From Belnapia mucosa (lineage in GTDB: Bacteria > Pseudomonadota > Alphaproteobacteria > Acetobacterales > Acetobacteraceae): a stretch of 64,000 nucleotides of DNA. This document shows, piece by piece, positions 40,025 through 50,274 of this stretch. Position 1 is the stretch's first letter. The number at the start of each line of letters is the position of its first letter. The stretch is taken from NCBI RefSeq assembly GCF_016775475.1, contig NZ_JAEUXJ010000014.1, positions 1 through 64,000 of the forward strand, read 5' to 3'. The notes under the pieces are model-generated. The model was not told where the DNA came from, searched no databases, and saw nothing but the letters and a program-made list of their open reading frames with translations. Made by a program: the position numbers and the translations under genes.

Positions 40025-41722
40025 ATGACCCTCATCGGCTGGGCGCAGATCGCGCTCGTGCTGGCCGCCATCGTGGCGGCCGCCATTCCGCTCGCGCGCT
40101 ACATCGCCGCCGTCGCGGCGGGGCGCGTGACCTTCCTCGCGCCGCTCGAGCGTGCGATCTACGCGGCGGGCGGGATCGATCCGGCGCGCGGAATGGGCTG
40201 GAAGGCCTATACGCTCGCGATGCTCGCGGCCAACCTCGCGGGCTTCCTGGTCCTCTACGCCATCCTGCGGCTGCAGGGCGTGCTGCCCTTCAACCCGCAG
40301 GGCTTCGATGGCGTCTCCCCCTGGCTCGCCTTCAACACCGCGATCAGCTTCGTCACCAACACGAACTGGCAGGCCTATAGCGGCGAGGCGACGATGAGCT
40401 ATCTGAGCCAGATGGCCGGCCTTTCGGTCCAGAACTTCCTCTCGGCCGCGACCGGTATCGCGCTCGCCCTCGCGCTCTGCCGCGCCTTCGCGGCCGGGGG
40501 GCTGAAGGATCTCGGCAATTTCTGGGCCGACTTCGTGCGCATGGCCCTCTACCTCCTGCTGCCGCTCTCGGTGGTGGTCGGCCTCGCCTTCGTGGCGATG
40601 GGCATGCCGCAGACGCTCGCCGCCTATGCCGAGGCGACGACGCTGGAGGGCGCGACCCGGACGATCCCGCTCGGTCCGGCAGCCTTCCAGATCGCGATCA
40701 AGCATCTCGGCACCAATGGGGGCGGCTTCTTCGGGGCGAACTCGGCGCATCCCTTCGAGGGGCCGTCGGCGCTGGCGGCAAGCCTGCAGATCTGGTCGCA
40801 GCAGGTCATCCCCTTCGCGCTGGCGCTGACCTTCGGGCGCATCGTGCGCGACATCCGCCAGGGCTGGGCGCTGCTGGCCGTGATGCTCGTCGTCGTGGTC
40901 GCAGGCACCTGGATCGTCTACGCAGCGGAGGCCGGCGGGAACCCGCTGCACCTCGCCGCCGGCGTCGATCCCGCCATGGGCAATATGGAGGGCAAGGAGG
41001 TCCGCTTCGGCCTCGCGCTCGACGCGCTGTTCGTGGCAACCACCACGGGTGCTTCCTGCGGCGCCGTCAACCTGATGCATGACAGCCTGATGCCGCTCGG
41101 CGGCCTGGTGCCGCTGTTCCTGATCCAACTCGGCGAGGTGCTTCCGGGCGGCGTGGGCTCCGGCCTCTACGGCATGATCGTCTTCGTGCTGCTGGCAGTC
41201 TTCGTTGCCGGGCTGATGGTCGGCCGCACCCCCGAATATCTCGGCAAGAAGGTGCAGGCGCGCGAGATCAAGCTGGCGATGCTGGCGGTGCTGGTGCTGC
41301 CGGCGGCGATCCTCGGCTTCACGGCGGTCTCGGTGGTGCTGCCCGTGGCGATGTCGTCCATCCAGGAGAAAGGCCCGCACGGGCTGACCGAGATGCTCTA
41401 CGCCTACACCTCGGCGGCGGGAAACAACGGCTCGGCCTTCGGCGGGCTCGCGGCAGACACGCCCTGGATGAACACGACGCTCGGCATCGCCATGGCGCTC
41501 GGCCGCTTCGCCTATATCGTTCCGATGATGGCGATCGCCGGCTCGATCGCCGCCAAGCCGAAGCTCGCAGCCTCCACCGGCACCTTCCCGACGCATGGGC
41601 CCCTCTTCGTCGGGCTGCTGGCCGGCGTGATCCTGATCCTCGGCGGATTGCAATTCATGCCCGCCCTCGCCCTCGGCCCGGTCGCCGAACACTTCGTGCT
41701 TGCCGCCGGCAAGACCTTCTGA
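40025..41722 (+). CDS. kdpA: K+-transporting ATPase subunit A (channel-like potassium-binding subunit)
   Basis: A 565-residue inner-membrane protein with about ten helices. The four selectivity-filter loops are visible as TNTNWQAYSGE, HLGTNGGGFFGANSAHPFE, TTTGASCGAVN and TSAAGNNGSAFGGL. It selects and passes K+ to KdpB in the KdpFABC pump. Length equals the usual ~560. Eleven bases separate it from kdpB. Confidence 0.97.
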   Translation: MTLIGWAQIALVLAAIVAAAIPLARYIAAVAAGRVTFLAPLERAIYAAGGIDPARGMGWKAYTLAMLAANLAGFLVLYAILRLQGVLPFNPQGFDGVSPWLAFNTAISFVTNTNWQAYSGEATMSYLSQMAGLSVQNFLSAATGIALALALCRAFAAGGLKDLGNFWADFVRMALYLLLPLSVVVGLAFVAMGMPQTLAAYAEATTLEGATRTIPLGPAAFQIAIKHLGTNGGGFFGANSAHPFEGPSALAASLQIWSQQVIPFALALTFGRIVRDIRQGWALLAVMLVVVVAGTWIVYAAEAGGNPLHLAAGVDPAMGNMEGKEVRFGLALDALFVATTTGASCGAVNLMHDSLMPLGGLVPLFLIQLGEVLPGGVGSGLYGMIVFVLLAVFVAGLMVGRTPEYLGKKVQAREIKLAMLAVLVLPAAILGFTAVSVVLPVAMSSIQEKGPHGLTEMLYAYTSAAGNNGSAFGGLAADTPWMNTTLGIAMALGRFAYIVPMMAIAGSIAAKPKLAASTGTFPTHGPLFVGLLAGVILILGGLQFMPALALGPVAEHFVLAAGKTF

Positions 41723-41733
41723 GGCTCAGAGCC

Positions 41734-43803
41734 ATGGACATGACACCCGCCATTCCTGCCGGGGAGGCCCGCCGCGCGAGGCTGGGCGCTGCCCTCCTCT
41801 CCGGCCCGATCCTCCGGCGCGCCACGCTGGACGCCTTCGCCAAGCTCGACCCGCGCCGCCTGGTGCGGAACCCCGTGATCTTCGTCACCGAGGTCGTGGC
41901 GATCCTGGTGACGGTCCTGACCATCCGCGCCCTGGTGCTTGGGCAGCCCTGGACCTTCCAGGCCGGCATCGCGCTCTGGCTCTGGCTGACCGTGCTCTTC
42001 GCCACCTTCGCCGAGGCGGTGGCCGAAGGGCGCGGCCGGGCCCAGGCCGAGAGCCTGCGCCGGGCCCGGACCGAGACCCGGGCCAAGCTGCTGCTGCGCG
42101 GCGATGACCGGAGCCTGTGGCAGCCCCGCGCCGCCACGGCGCTCCGCATCGGCGACCTGGTGCTGGTGGAAGCCGGCGACCTTGTCCCATCCGATGGCGA
42201 GGTCGTGGAGGGCATCGCCAGCGTGAACGAGGCGGCCGTCACCGGCGAGAGCGCGCCGGTGATCCGGGAGAGCGGCGGCGACCGGAGCGCGGTGACCGGC
42301 GGCACGCTCGTCGTCTCCGACTGGATCGTGGTGCGCATCACCGCCGCCCCTGGCTCGACCTTCCTCGACCGGATGATCTCGCTCGTGGAAGGCGCCGCCC
42401 GGCAGAAGACGCCGAACGAGATTGCGCTCGACATCCTCCTCGCCGGCATGACGATCATCTTCCTGATCGCGGTGGCCTCGCTGGTGGGGCTGGCGAGCTG
42501 GAATGGCCAGCCGCCCTCGGTCGCCGTGCTCGCGGCTCTGCTCGTCACGCTGATCCCGACAACCATCGGCGGCCTGCTCTCGGCCATCGGCATCGCGGGC
42601 ATGGACCGGCTGGTGCGCTTCAACGTGCTGGCGACAAGCGGCCGCGCGGTGGAGGCAGCCGGCGACGTGGACGTGCTGCTGCTGGACAAGACCGGCACCA
42701 TCACCCTCGGCAACCGCCAGGCGGCGGGCTTCATTCCCATCCCCGGCGTGACGGAGCGGGAAGTGGCGGAGGCGGCCGTCCTTTCCAGCCTCGCGGACGA
42801 GACGCCGGAGGGGCGCTCGATCCTGGCCTTCGCACGGGAGCGCCAGGGCATCGCGGCGCCGGTGATTCCGGAGGGGTCGTGCGTCATACCCTTCACGGCG
42901 CAGACCCGCATCTCCGGCCTCGATCTGTCCGGCGGCTCCTACCGGAAGGGCGCGGTGGACGCGCTCCTCCGCAGCCTCGGGGGCGAGGCGCCTCCGGCGC
43001 TGCGGGAAGCGGTGGACCGCATCGCGCGAGCCGGCGGCACGCCATTGGCGGTGGCGAAGGACGGCCGCCTGCTCGGCGCGATCGAGCTGAAGGACATCGT
43101 CAAGACCGGCATGCGCGCCCGCTTCGACGCGCTGCGCCGCATGGGCATCCGCACGGTGATGGTGACCGGCGACAACCGCCTGACCGCGGCGGCCATCGCC
43201 GCCGAGGCCGGTGTGGCCGACTTCATCGCCGAGGCGACGCCGGAGGACAAGCTCGCCTATATCCGCCACGCCCAGGCGGAAGGCCGCCTGGTGGCGATGG
43301 CCGGCGATGGCACCAACGATGCGCCGGCGCTCGCCCAGGCCGATGTCGGGCTGGCGATGCAGACCGGCACCCAGGCCGCGCGCGAGGCCGGCAACATGGT
43401 CGATCTCGACAGCGACCCGACGAAGCTGATCGAGGTGGTGGAGATCGGCAAGCAGCTGCTGATCACGCGCGGCGCGCTGACCACCTTCTCCATCGCCAAT
43501 GATGTGGCGAAGTACTTCGCCATCCTGCCGGCGATCTTTGTGGCCTCCTACCCTGAGCTCGGGGCGCTGAACGTGATGGCGCTCGCTTCGCCGGAAAGCG
43601 CGATCCTCTCGGCCGTCATCTTCAACGCGCTGATCATCGTGGCCCTCGTGCCGCTCGCGCTGCGCGGCGTGCGCTACGTCCCGGCCGGCGCGGCCGCGCT
43701 GCTGCGGCGCAACCTGCTGATCTACGGGATCGGAGGCATCGTCGCCCCCTTCATCGGCATCAAGATCATCGACGTCGCCCTTCAGATCCTGGGGATTGCC
43801 TGA
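41734..43803 (+). CDS. kdpB: K+-transporting ATPase subunit B (P-type ATPase)
   Basis: A 689-residue P-type ATPase. The phosphorylated Asp is Asp318 in LLLDKTGTITLGN. The actuator loop is NEAAVTGESAPV, the nucleotide and hinge motifs are TPEDKLAYIRHAQ and VAMAGDGTNDAPALAQADVG, and the membrane segment carries IPTTIGGLLSAIGIAG. It couples ATP hydrolysis to high-affinity K+ uptake. The stop is followed two bases later by kdpC. Confidence 0.97.
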   Translation: MDMTPAIPAGEARRARLGAALLSGPILRRATLDAFAKLDPRRLVRNPVIFVTEVVAILVTVLTIRALVLGQPWTFQAGIALWLWLTVLFATFAEAVAEGRGRAQAESLRRARTETRAKLLLRGDDRSLWQPRAATALRIGDLVLVEAGDLVPSDGEVVEGIASVNEAAVTGESAPVIRESGGDRSAVTGGTLVVSDWIVVRITAAPGSTFLDRMISLVEGAARQKTPNEIALDILLAGMTIIFLIAVASLVGLASWNGQPPSVAVLAALLVTLIPTTIGGLLSAIGIAGMDRLVRFNVLATSGRAVEAAGDVDVLLLDKTGTITLGNRQAAGFIPIPGVTEREVAEAAVLSSLADETPEGRSILAFARERQGIAAPVIPEGSCVIPFTAQTRISGLDLSGGSYRKGAVDALLRSLGGEAPPALREAVDRIARAGGTPLAVAKDGRLLGAIELKDIVKTGMRARFDALRRMGIRTVMVTGDNRLTAAAIAAEAGVADFIAEATPEDKLAYIRHAQAEGRLVAMAGDGTNDAPALAQADVGLAMQTGTQAAREAGNMVDLDSDPTKLIEVVEIGKQLLITRGALTTFSIANDVAKYFAILPAIFVASYPELGALNVMALASPESAILSAVIFNALIIVALVPLALRGVRYVPAGAAALLRRNLLIYGIGGIVAPFIGIKIIDVALQILGIA

Positions 43804-43805
43804 CC

Positions 43806-44393
43806 ATGACCACCATCCTCCGGCCCGCCATTGGCGTGGTCCTCCTGCTGACCCTGTTCCTCGGGCTCGCCGTTCCGCTCGCCTTCACCGGCATCGCCGG
43901 CGTGGTCTTCCCGGCGCAGGCCTCGGGGCGCCTGATCGAGCGGGACGGCAAGGTGATCGGCTCGGCCCTGCTCGGACAGAATTTCACGCTCGATCGCTAC
44001 TTCCACCCGCGCCCCTCGGCGACCACGGAGGCCGATCCGGACAAGGCCGGCAGCACGCGTGCCGCGCCCTACAACGCGGCGGCTTCGGCGGCCTCCCAGC
44101 TCGGCCCGAGCTCCGAGGCGCTTCTGGACGCGGTGAAGGACCGCGTGGCCGCGTTCGGCGGGGGCAGCGTGCCGGCCGATGCCGCCACGGCGTCCGGCTC
44201 CGGTCTCGATCCGCATATCAGTCCGGAGAATGCGGCCGGGCAGGTCGCGCGCGTCGCACGCGCCCGCGGCCTCCCGGCGGCACGCGTCGCGGCACTCGTG
44301 ACCGAGCACATGCAGGCCCGGGAATTCGGCCTGCTCGGCGAACCGCGCGTGAATGTGCTGCGGCTCAACCTAGCCCTGGACGCGATCCGTTGA
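43806..44393 (+). CDS. kdpC: K+-transporting ATPase subunit C
   Basis: A 195-residue protein with one N-terminal membrane helix (about 8-32, GVVLLLTLFLGLAVPLAFTG) and a periplasmic domain. Conserved stretches are GSALLGQNFTLDRYFHPRPS, YNAAASAASQLGPSS, DAATASGSGLDPHISPENA and the VAALVTEHMQAREFGLLGEP end. KdpC stabilises the pump. After it, a 105-base gap leads to kdpD. Confidence 0.95.
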   Translation: MTTILRPAIGVVLLLTLFLGLAVPLAFTGIAGVVFPAQASGRLIERDGKVIGSALLGQNFTLDRYFHPRPSATTEADPDKAGSTRAAPYNAAASAASQLGPSSEALLDAVKDRVAAFGGGSVPADAATASGSGLDPHISPENAAGQVARVARARGLPAARVAALVTEHMQAREFGLLGEPRVNVLRLNLALDAIR

Positions 44394-44498
44394 GCGCGGC
44401 GTCCGATCGATGCGTCCTCGGTCTGCCCATGGGACCCTGGCTGGCGGCGCGCTGATGGGAGGCGCCATCTTGCCGCCCTGCTGGTAGCCTCGTTGCCG

Positions 44499-47159
44499 AT
44501 GGCCGACGAGCCCGCCCGCCCCGACCCCGATGCCCTGCTCGCCCTCGCGCGGCGGGAGGGGCGTGGCCGTCTGAAGGTCTTCCTCGGGGCCGCCCCCGGT
44601 GTCGGCAAGACGATGGAGATGCTGGCCGAGGCGCATCGCCGGAGGGCCGGCGGCGCCGACGTGCTGGTCGGCATCGTCGAGACGCATGGCCGCGCCGAGA
44701 CACAGGCGGCGGTCGGCGACCTGCCGATGCTGCCGCGCGCCCGCAACCCCTATCGGGGACAGGAGCTCGAGGATTTCGACCTGGACGGCGCGCTCGCCCG
44801 TCATCCGCAGATCCTGCTGCTCGACGAGCTCGCCCACACCAACATGCCCGGCAGCCGGCACCCGAAGCGCTGGCAGGACGTCGAGGATCTGCGCGAGGCC
44901 GGGATCGAGGTCTGGACCACGATGAACGTCCAGCACCTGGAGAGCCTGTCCGAGGCAGTCGCCCGCATCACCGGCGTGCGTGTGGCCGAGACGGTGCCGG
45001 ACCGCGTGCTGGCGGAGGCGGACGCGGTCGAGCTGATCGACATTCCGCCCGCCGAGCTGATCGAGCGGATGCGGCAGGGCCGCATCTACCGGCCCGACCA
45101 GGCGAACCGCGCCCTGCAGGGCTTCTTCAAGGAGGGCAACCTCGCCGCGCTGCGCGAGATGGCGCTGCGCCGCACGGCGGAGCGGGTGGATGCCGACGTC
45201 ACCAGCTACATGCGCGCCAACGCCATCGCCGGCCCCTGGCCCGCCGGCGACCGCGTGATGGCCTTGATCGGCGCCGACCCCTCGGCCGAGACCGTGGTGC
45301 GGGAGGCAAGGCGGGTCGCGGACACGCTGAAGGCGCCGCTGCTCGCACTGCATGTCGAGCAGCCGACGGCCGACCCGGACGCCGATCCCGGTCCGGCGCT
45401 GCGGCTGGCCGAACGCCTGGGCGCCGAGGCAGAGACCCTGGTCGCGGCCGACCTGCCTTCGGCCATCCTGAGGGAGGCGCGGGCACGCAACGTCACCCAT
45501 CTGGTGATCGGCCGCGGCCGCCCTGGACGGTGGCGGCGCCTGACCGGGCGAACGCTCTCGGGCGTGCTGCTACGGCAGGCGGCCGACTTCACGCTGCACC
45601 TCGTCCCCGAGCCCGCCGGCCAGCCGCGGCGCAGCGCGCCGGAGCGCCGCGCCCTGCCGGCCTGGCTGGGCTGGGCCGCGCCCCCGGCCCTGGTCACGCT
45701 GGCGACGCTGGTCGGGCTCGCCTCCGACGAGATCGTGCCGGAAGGCGCGCTCGGCATGGTCTACCTCGTCCCGATCGTGGCGGCCGCGGTGGGCTTCGGG
45801 CCGGTGCACGGGGGCGTCGCGGCCATCCTGTCCTTCCTGTGCTGGAATTTCCTGTTCCTGCCGCCGCGCTACACGCTGACCATCGCCGGGCCGCAGGATG
45901 TGGTCGGCGTCGTGGTCTTCTCCCTCGTCGCTTTGCTATTGGCCGGCACGACGGGAGGCCTGGGCCGGTCCGTCCGCGCGGCGCGCGCACGCATGCTCAG
46001 CCTGCGGCGCCTCGTCGAGTTCAGCCGGCGGCTTGGGGCGGCGGGCGACAAGGGCGATCTCGTGCAGGCGATCGCGGAGGAGGCGTCGCGCATCGCCGGC
46101 GGCCCGGCCTGTGTGCTGCTCCTGCTGCCCCCGCTGCCGGGCGAGGCCGTGCCGGAGCCGGTGGTGCGGGCCAGCCTGCCCCTGGACGCCGAGCCGGACG
46201 ATGCCAGCATGGCCGCGGCGCGCTGGGCGGTCGCCAACCGCCGGCCGGCCGGGCGCGGCACCGACACCCTGCCCTCCGCCGCCTGGCAATTCCGCCCCAT
46301 GCGCACGGCAAGCGGCCTGGCCGGCCTTGTCGGGTTGCGCCCGCCGGAGGGAGGCCGCCCGCTCGACGGCGAGGCGGACCGCGCCCTGGACGCGCTGCTC
46401 GACCAGGCCGCCGTCGCGCTCGAACGCGCCGACCTGATGGAGGAACGCGCCCGCAGCGAGGCGCGGGCCGAGACCGAGGCGCTGCGCACGGCGCTCCTCA
46501 CCTCGCTCGGGCACGACCTGAAGACGCCGCTGACCTCCATCCGCGGCGCGGTGGCGACGCTGCGGACCTCCGGCCCCGCCCTTTCGGAGGCTGTACGGGC
46601 CGACCTGCTGGCCACCGCCGAGGAGGAGACCGAGCGGCTCTCCCGCTGGATCGCCAACATCCTCGACATCGTCCGCATCGAGAGCCGCCAGATCGAGCCC
46701 CGTCGGGAGATGGTGGACCTGGCCGAGGCCGCGGAAACCGCGGCGGCCCGCGCCGCCCGGGCGCATGCGCGGACGATCTCCCTCGACCTCGGATCGCGTC
46801 CGAGCGCGCCGCGCCTCGACCCCGTCCTGCTCGACCAGGTGCTGGCGAACCTGCTCGACAACGCGCTGAAATTCTCGGCGCCGGACGGGCAGGTCGCGCT
46901 GCGGCTGGCGCGCGAGGGGCCGGAGGTCGGGATCGCCGTCGAGGATGACGGACCCGGCATCCCGCGCGAGGATCTGCACCGGGTCTTCGACCCGTTCTTC
47001 CGCGCAACCCGCACGGACCGGGTGGCGGCCGGCAGCGGGCTGGGGCTGGCGATCTGCCGCGGCCTGGTGGCCGCCATGGGTGGCCGGATCGCGGCGGAAA
47101 GCCCAACCCAGCCGGATGGGCGGGGGACGCGGATGATCGTGAGGTTCCCAGGCGGATGA
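44499..47159 (+). CDS. kdpD: Sensor histidine kinase KdpD
   Basis: An 886-residue sensor. The N-terminal KdpD domain has Walker A at 30-38 (GAAPGVGKT) and LLDELAHTNMPGSRHPKRW. A universal-stress-like domain follows (VMALIGADPSAETVVREAR), then four closely spaced membrane helices (about 390-500), a GAF-like region, and the kinase core: phosphorylated His672 in LGHDLKTPLTSIRG, N box LLDNALKF, DDGPGIP and GSGLGLAICRG. It senses K+ limitation/ionic state and phosphorylates KdpE. ATG 44499 is preferred over an in-frame TTG six bases before. The stop overlaps kdpE (ATGA). Confidence 0.95.
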   Translation: MADEPARPDPDALLALARREGRGRLKVFLGAAPGVGKTMEMLAEAHRRRAGGADVLVGIVETHGRAETQAAVGDLPMLPRARNPYRGQELEDFDLDGALARHPQILLLDELAHTNMPGSRHPKRWQDVEDLREAGIEVWTTMNVQHLESLSEAVARITGVRVAETVPDRVLAEADAVELIDIPPAELIERMRQGRIYRPDQANRALQGFFKEGNLAALREMALRRTAERVDADVTSYMRANAIAGPWPAGDRVMALIGADPSAETVVREARRVADTLKAPLLALHVEQPTADPDADPGPALRLAERLGAEAETLVAADLPSAILREARARNVTHLVIGRGRPGRWRRLTGRTLSGVLLRQAADFTLHLVPEPAGQPRRSAPERRALPAWLGWAAPPALVTLATLVGLASDEIVPEGALGMVYLVPIVAAAVGFGPVHGGVAAILSFLCWNFLFLPPRYTLTIAGPQDVVGVVVFSLVALLLAGTTGGLGRSVRAARARMLSLRRLVEFSRRLGAAGDKGDLVQAIAEEASRIAGGPACVLLLLPPLPGEAVPEPVVRASLPLDAEPDDASMAAARWAVANRRPAGRGTDTLPSAAWQFRPMRTASGLAGLVGLRPPEGGRPLDGEADRALDALLDQAAVALERADLMEERARSEARAETEALRTALLTSLGHDLKTPLTSIRGAVATLRTSGPALSEAVRADLLATAEEETERLSRWIANILDIVRIESRQIEPRREMVDLAEAAETAAARAARAHARTISLDLGSRPSAPRLDPVLLDQVLANLLDNALKFSAPDGQVALRLAREGPEVGIAVEDDGPGIPREDLHRVFDPFFRATRTDRVAAGSGLGLAICRGLVAAMGGRIAAESPTQPDGRGTRMIVRFPGG

Positions 47160-47857
47160 ACGACGTGAGCAGGCCCCGCATCCTCGTGGTGGATGACGAG
47201 CCGCAGATCCACCGCTTTCTGACCCCGGCGCTCGAGGCTGCGGGCTATGAGCCGCTGCGCGCCGAGACCGCGGCCGAGGGGCTGCGCCTCGCCGCCGAGC
47301 GCTCACCGGCGCTGGTGCTGCTCGATCTCGGCCTGCCCGACGGCGACGGAAAGGCGGCCATCCCGAAGCTGCGCGGATTCAGCGAGGCGCCGATCGTCAT
47401 CCTCTCCGCGCGCGACCAGGAGGCCGAGAAGGTCGCCGCACTCGATGCAGGGGCTGACGACTATGTGGAAAAGCCTTTCGCACTCGGTGAGCTGCTGGCG
47501 CGCCTGCGCGTGGCGCTCCGCCGGGCCGGCCGGCAGGCGCCGGGGGCGCCCGAGGCGGTTATCCGCGCCGGCGGCCTGGAGGTGGACTTCTCGCGCCGGA
47601 CCGCGCGCATCGAAGGGGCCGAGCCGCTGAAGCTCACGCCCCGCGAGTGGGACCTGCTGGCCGTCCTCGTGCGCGGTGGGGAGGGGCGGGTGATGACCCA
47701 TCGTCAGCTCCTCACGGCCGTCTGGGGCCCCGCACAGGCCGAGGAGGCGCAGTATCTCCGCGTCTATATCGGCCATCTCCGGCAGAAGCTCGGGCCCCTC
47801 GGGCGCCTGATCCGCACCGAACCGGGCGTGGGCTACCGCTTCGGGGAGGCCGATTAG
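47156..47857 (+). CDS. kdpE: Response regulator KdpE
   Basis: A 233-residue OmpR-type regulator. The receiver domain has acidic pocket VVDDEP, phosphorylated Asp57 in LVLLDLGLPDGDG, Thr/Ser in VILSARDQ and Lys in YVEKPFALGELLARLR. The winged-helix domain includes LKLTPREWDLLAVL, MTHRQLLTAVWGP and YLRVYIGHLRQKLG. It is expected to bind the T-rich site at 39726-39742 and activate kdp transcription. Confidence 0.96.
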   Translation: MNDVSRPRILVVDDEPQIHRFLTPALEAAGYEPLRAETAAEGLRLAAERSPALVLLDLGLPDGDGKAAIPKLRGFSEAPIVILSARDQEAEKVAALDAGADDYVEKPFALGELLARLRVALRRAGRQAPGAPEAVIRAGGLEVDFSRRTARIEGAEPLKLTPREWDLLAVLVRGGEGRVMTHRQLLTAVWGPAQAEEAQYLRVYIGHLRQKLGPLGRLIRTEPGVGYRFGEAD

Positions 47858-47910
47858 CCGGCCTCCGCGCCCCGGCCCGGGAGCGCGCTTCCGCCACGAC
47901 GTCCGGATGG

Positions 47911-47933
47911 ACGACCCGCTGATCCGGGGTCGT
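47911..47933. terminator. Hairpin after kdpE
   Basis: ACGACCC (47911-47917) pairs with GGGTCGT (47927-47933) around a nine-base loop, 53 bases past the kdpE stop and before the Fur-type promoter. A T-tract is lacking, so the terminator role is tentative. Confidence 0.4.
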
Positions 47934-48027
47934 TACCTTAGTGCAACTCTTCGGCCTTCGCTGTGAACCCTTCGAGCGGTCGCTACCAGCGCGGAGGTCA
48001 CCCATAGCGGTTACAGCACCCCTTGCT

Positions 48028-48046
48028 GATAATGCGAATCAATTGC
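48028..48046. promoter_or_regulatory. Fur-box-like operator before the TonB receptor
   Basis: GATAATGCGAATCAATTGC at 48028-48046 agrees with the classic Fur box GATAATGATAATCATTATC at 14 of 19 positions. It is followed by a perfect 12-base palindrome, CAATTGCAATTG at 48040-48051, that overlaps it. The element stands 55-60 bases before the receptor start and fits iron-repressed expression of the following operon. Confidence 0.6.
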
Positions 48047-48105
48047 AATTGGGAGGGCAGGGCACCCGCCGGGGGTGACCCGGAGTGCCTTCGTCGGAAC
48101 CGTCC

Positions 48106-50274
48106 ATGACCCTTGCGCCTCTGCCTGATCGCACCAGGCTGGTCTCCCTCCTCGCAACCGGCCTGGCCCTCGCGGCCCCTGCGGCTCAGGCCCAGGCGCC
48201 CCAGCCGGTGCAGGACGGTGCGCTGCAGATGCCGGAATTGCGCATCGAGGGCGTGCGGGAGACTGCAACCGGCCCGGTCCAGGGCATCGCCGCCGAGCGC
48301 AGTGCCAGCGGCACCAAGACCGACACCCCGCTGATCCTGACGCCGCAGAATGTCACGGTCGTCACCCGCCAGCAGATGGATCTGCAGAACTCGCGCAACC
48401 TCGGCGAGGTGCTGGGCTACACCGCGAGCGGCCAGGGCATTCTCTCCGACTTCCGCGGCGAATACGGCACGGTGCGCGGCTTCACCCCGGATATCTATCT
48501 AGACGGGCTGCGCGTGCCGGTGCCCGTCACCGCCCACAGCTTCCGCATCGAGCCCTGGGGGATGGAGCGGGTCGAGCTGCTGCGCGGCGCCAATTCCGGC
48601 CTCTACGGACAGGGTAATCTCGGCGGCATCATCAATGCCATCAGCAAGGCCCCCTATCCTGGCCAGACCAATGAGGTCGCCCTCCAGGGCGGCAGCTTCG
48701 GCCGCATCCAGGGCATGTTCGATCTCGGTGGTGCCATCGGCAGTGGTGATTCCCTGCTCTGGCGCTTCAACGGCCTGGTCCGCGATTCCGACACCTATGT
48801 CGATGGCGGCCGCGACAATCGCATCTACCTCGCCCCGTCACTCACCTGGCGGCCGACCGGCGACACCACCATCACCCTCCTCGCCAGCTATATGCGGGAT
48901 GATGCCGGCATCACCGGCCAGTGGCTGCCGGCCTTCGGCACGGCGTTGTACAATCGCAACGGCACCATCCCGCGCGGCCGCGCGACGGGCGAGCCCGGCT
49001 GGGATCGCTACCACCGCTCGCAATACGGTGCCGGCGCGCGCATCGAACATCGGCTGAACGAGAATTGGACGCTGCGGTCCAACCTCCGCGGCACCTATCA
49101 CGAGATGGACTATGCCTCCATCTACGCGAGCGGCTTCAGCCCGGCCAACCAGCAGCGCATGCTGGCGCGCGTCGCCTCCTACCAAAACCCGAGCTATCGC
49201 AGCTTCGCCATCGACAACCAGGCGGAGGGCCGTGTGACCACCGGCCCGCTGGAACACACGCTGCTGTTCGGCCTGGACTACCGCGTGCAGGGCCTGCATG
49301 CACGCACCTTCTCGGCGGCGGCCGGCGCGCTCGATGTTTTCACCCCGAGCTACGGATACCGGCCGGGGGTGCTGCCGCTCACCGCCTCCAACAATCAGAC
49401 CATCCAGCAGACCGGGCTCTACCTGCAGGATCAGGTCCGGTTGGACCGTTGGTATCTGACGCTGACCGGCCGGCAGGATTTTGCCGATACCAGCACCCAC
49501 AACAACCGCACCAACATCGAATCCAGCCAGCGTGATGCGCATTTCACCGGTCGTGCCGCGCTGCTCTACGCCTTCGACTTTGGCCTTTCGCCCTATGTCA
49601 GCTACGCCACCTCCTTCCTGCCGAATATCGGCACCCTGGCGCCGACCCGCGGCGGTGGCGCCTTCGCCCCCACCACCGGAGAGCAGTTCGAGGCCGGCAT
49701 CAAATACCAGCCGCCCGGCCAGGCGAGCCTCTACTCCGCCACGCTGTTCCAGCTGACCCAGCAGAATGTCCTGACCACCGATCCGACCAACACCACCTAT
49801 TCGATCCAGACCGGCGAGGTCCGGGTGCGCGGGCTGGAGCTGGAAGCGCGGCTTGCCCTGACCCCGGCGCTCAACCTCCTTGCCTCCTGGACGGCCCAGG
49901 ATCCGGAGGTGACGAAGACCAACACCGGCAATCTCGGCATGCGCCCCGCTGCCATACCGGCGCATACCGGCGCGCTCTGGGCAGACTATAGCTTCGCGGT
50001 GTTGGATGAGCTGCGCGTCACCCTCGGCGGCGGCATGCGCTACCTCGGCAATACCCTCGGCAATGGTGCCCCCAGCGCCAGCTCCCCGCAATTCCATGTG
50101 CCGAGCTTCACCCTGTTCGACGCGGTGGCGCGGGTGGATTGGCGGCAGTGGCGGCTGGCGGTCAACGCCACCAACCTCAGCAACGAGACCTATGTGAATG
50201 CCTGCTACACCTACAGCTCCTGCAGCTACGGTGTCGGCCGCGCGGCCTATGCGACGCTGAGCTACCGGTGGTGA
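48106..50274 (+). CDS. TonB-dependent siderophore receptor
   Basis: A 722-residue outer-membrane receptor. A signal peptide (about 1-27, ending APAAQAQ) is followed directly by a TonB-box-like ELRIEGVRET, with no STN signalling domain. The plug starts TPLILTPQNVTVVTRQQM and includes VRGFTPDIYLDGLR and LLRGANSGLYGQGNLGG. A 22-strand-type barrel ends in ATLSYRW (aromatic terminal residue). FhuA/FoxA-type hydroxamate receptors look like this. An in-frame GTG at 48085 is an alternative start. Its stop overlaps the next gene. Confidence 0.93.
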   Translation: MTLAPLPDRTRLVSLLATGLALAAPAAQAQAPQPVQDGALQMPELRIEGVRETATGPVQGIAAERSASGTKTDTPLILTPQNVTVVTRQQMDLQNSRNLGEVLGYTASGQGILSDFRGEYGTVRGFTPDIYLDGLRVPVPVTAHSFRIEPWGMERVELLRGANSGLYGQGNLGGIINAISKAPYPGQTNEVALQGGSFGRIQGMFDLGGAIGSGDSLLWRFNGLVRDSDTYVDGGRDNRIYLAPSLTWRPTGDTTITLLASYMRDDAGITGQWLPAFGTALYNRNGTIPRGRATGEPGWDRYHRSQYGAGARIEHRLNENWTLRSNLRGTYHEMDYASIYASGFSPANQQRMLARVASYQNPSYRSFAIDNQAEGRVTTGPLEHTLLFGLDYRVQGLHARTFSAAAGALDVFTPSYGYRPGVLPLTASNNQTIQQTGLYLQDQVRLDRWYLTLTGRQDFADTSTHNNRTNIESSQRDAHFTGRAALLYAFDFGLSPYVSYATSFLPNIGTLAPTRGGGAFAPTTGEQFEAGIKYQPPGQASLYSATLFQLTQQNVLTTDPTNTTYSIQTGEVRVRGLELEARLALTPALNLLASWTAQDPEVTKTNTGNLGMRPAAIPAHTGALWADYSFAVLDELRVTLGGGMRYLGNTLGNGAPSASSPQFHVPSFTLFDAVARVDWRQWRLAVNATNLSNETYVNACYTYSSCSYGVGRAAYATLSYRW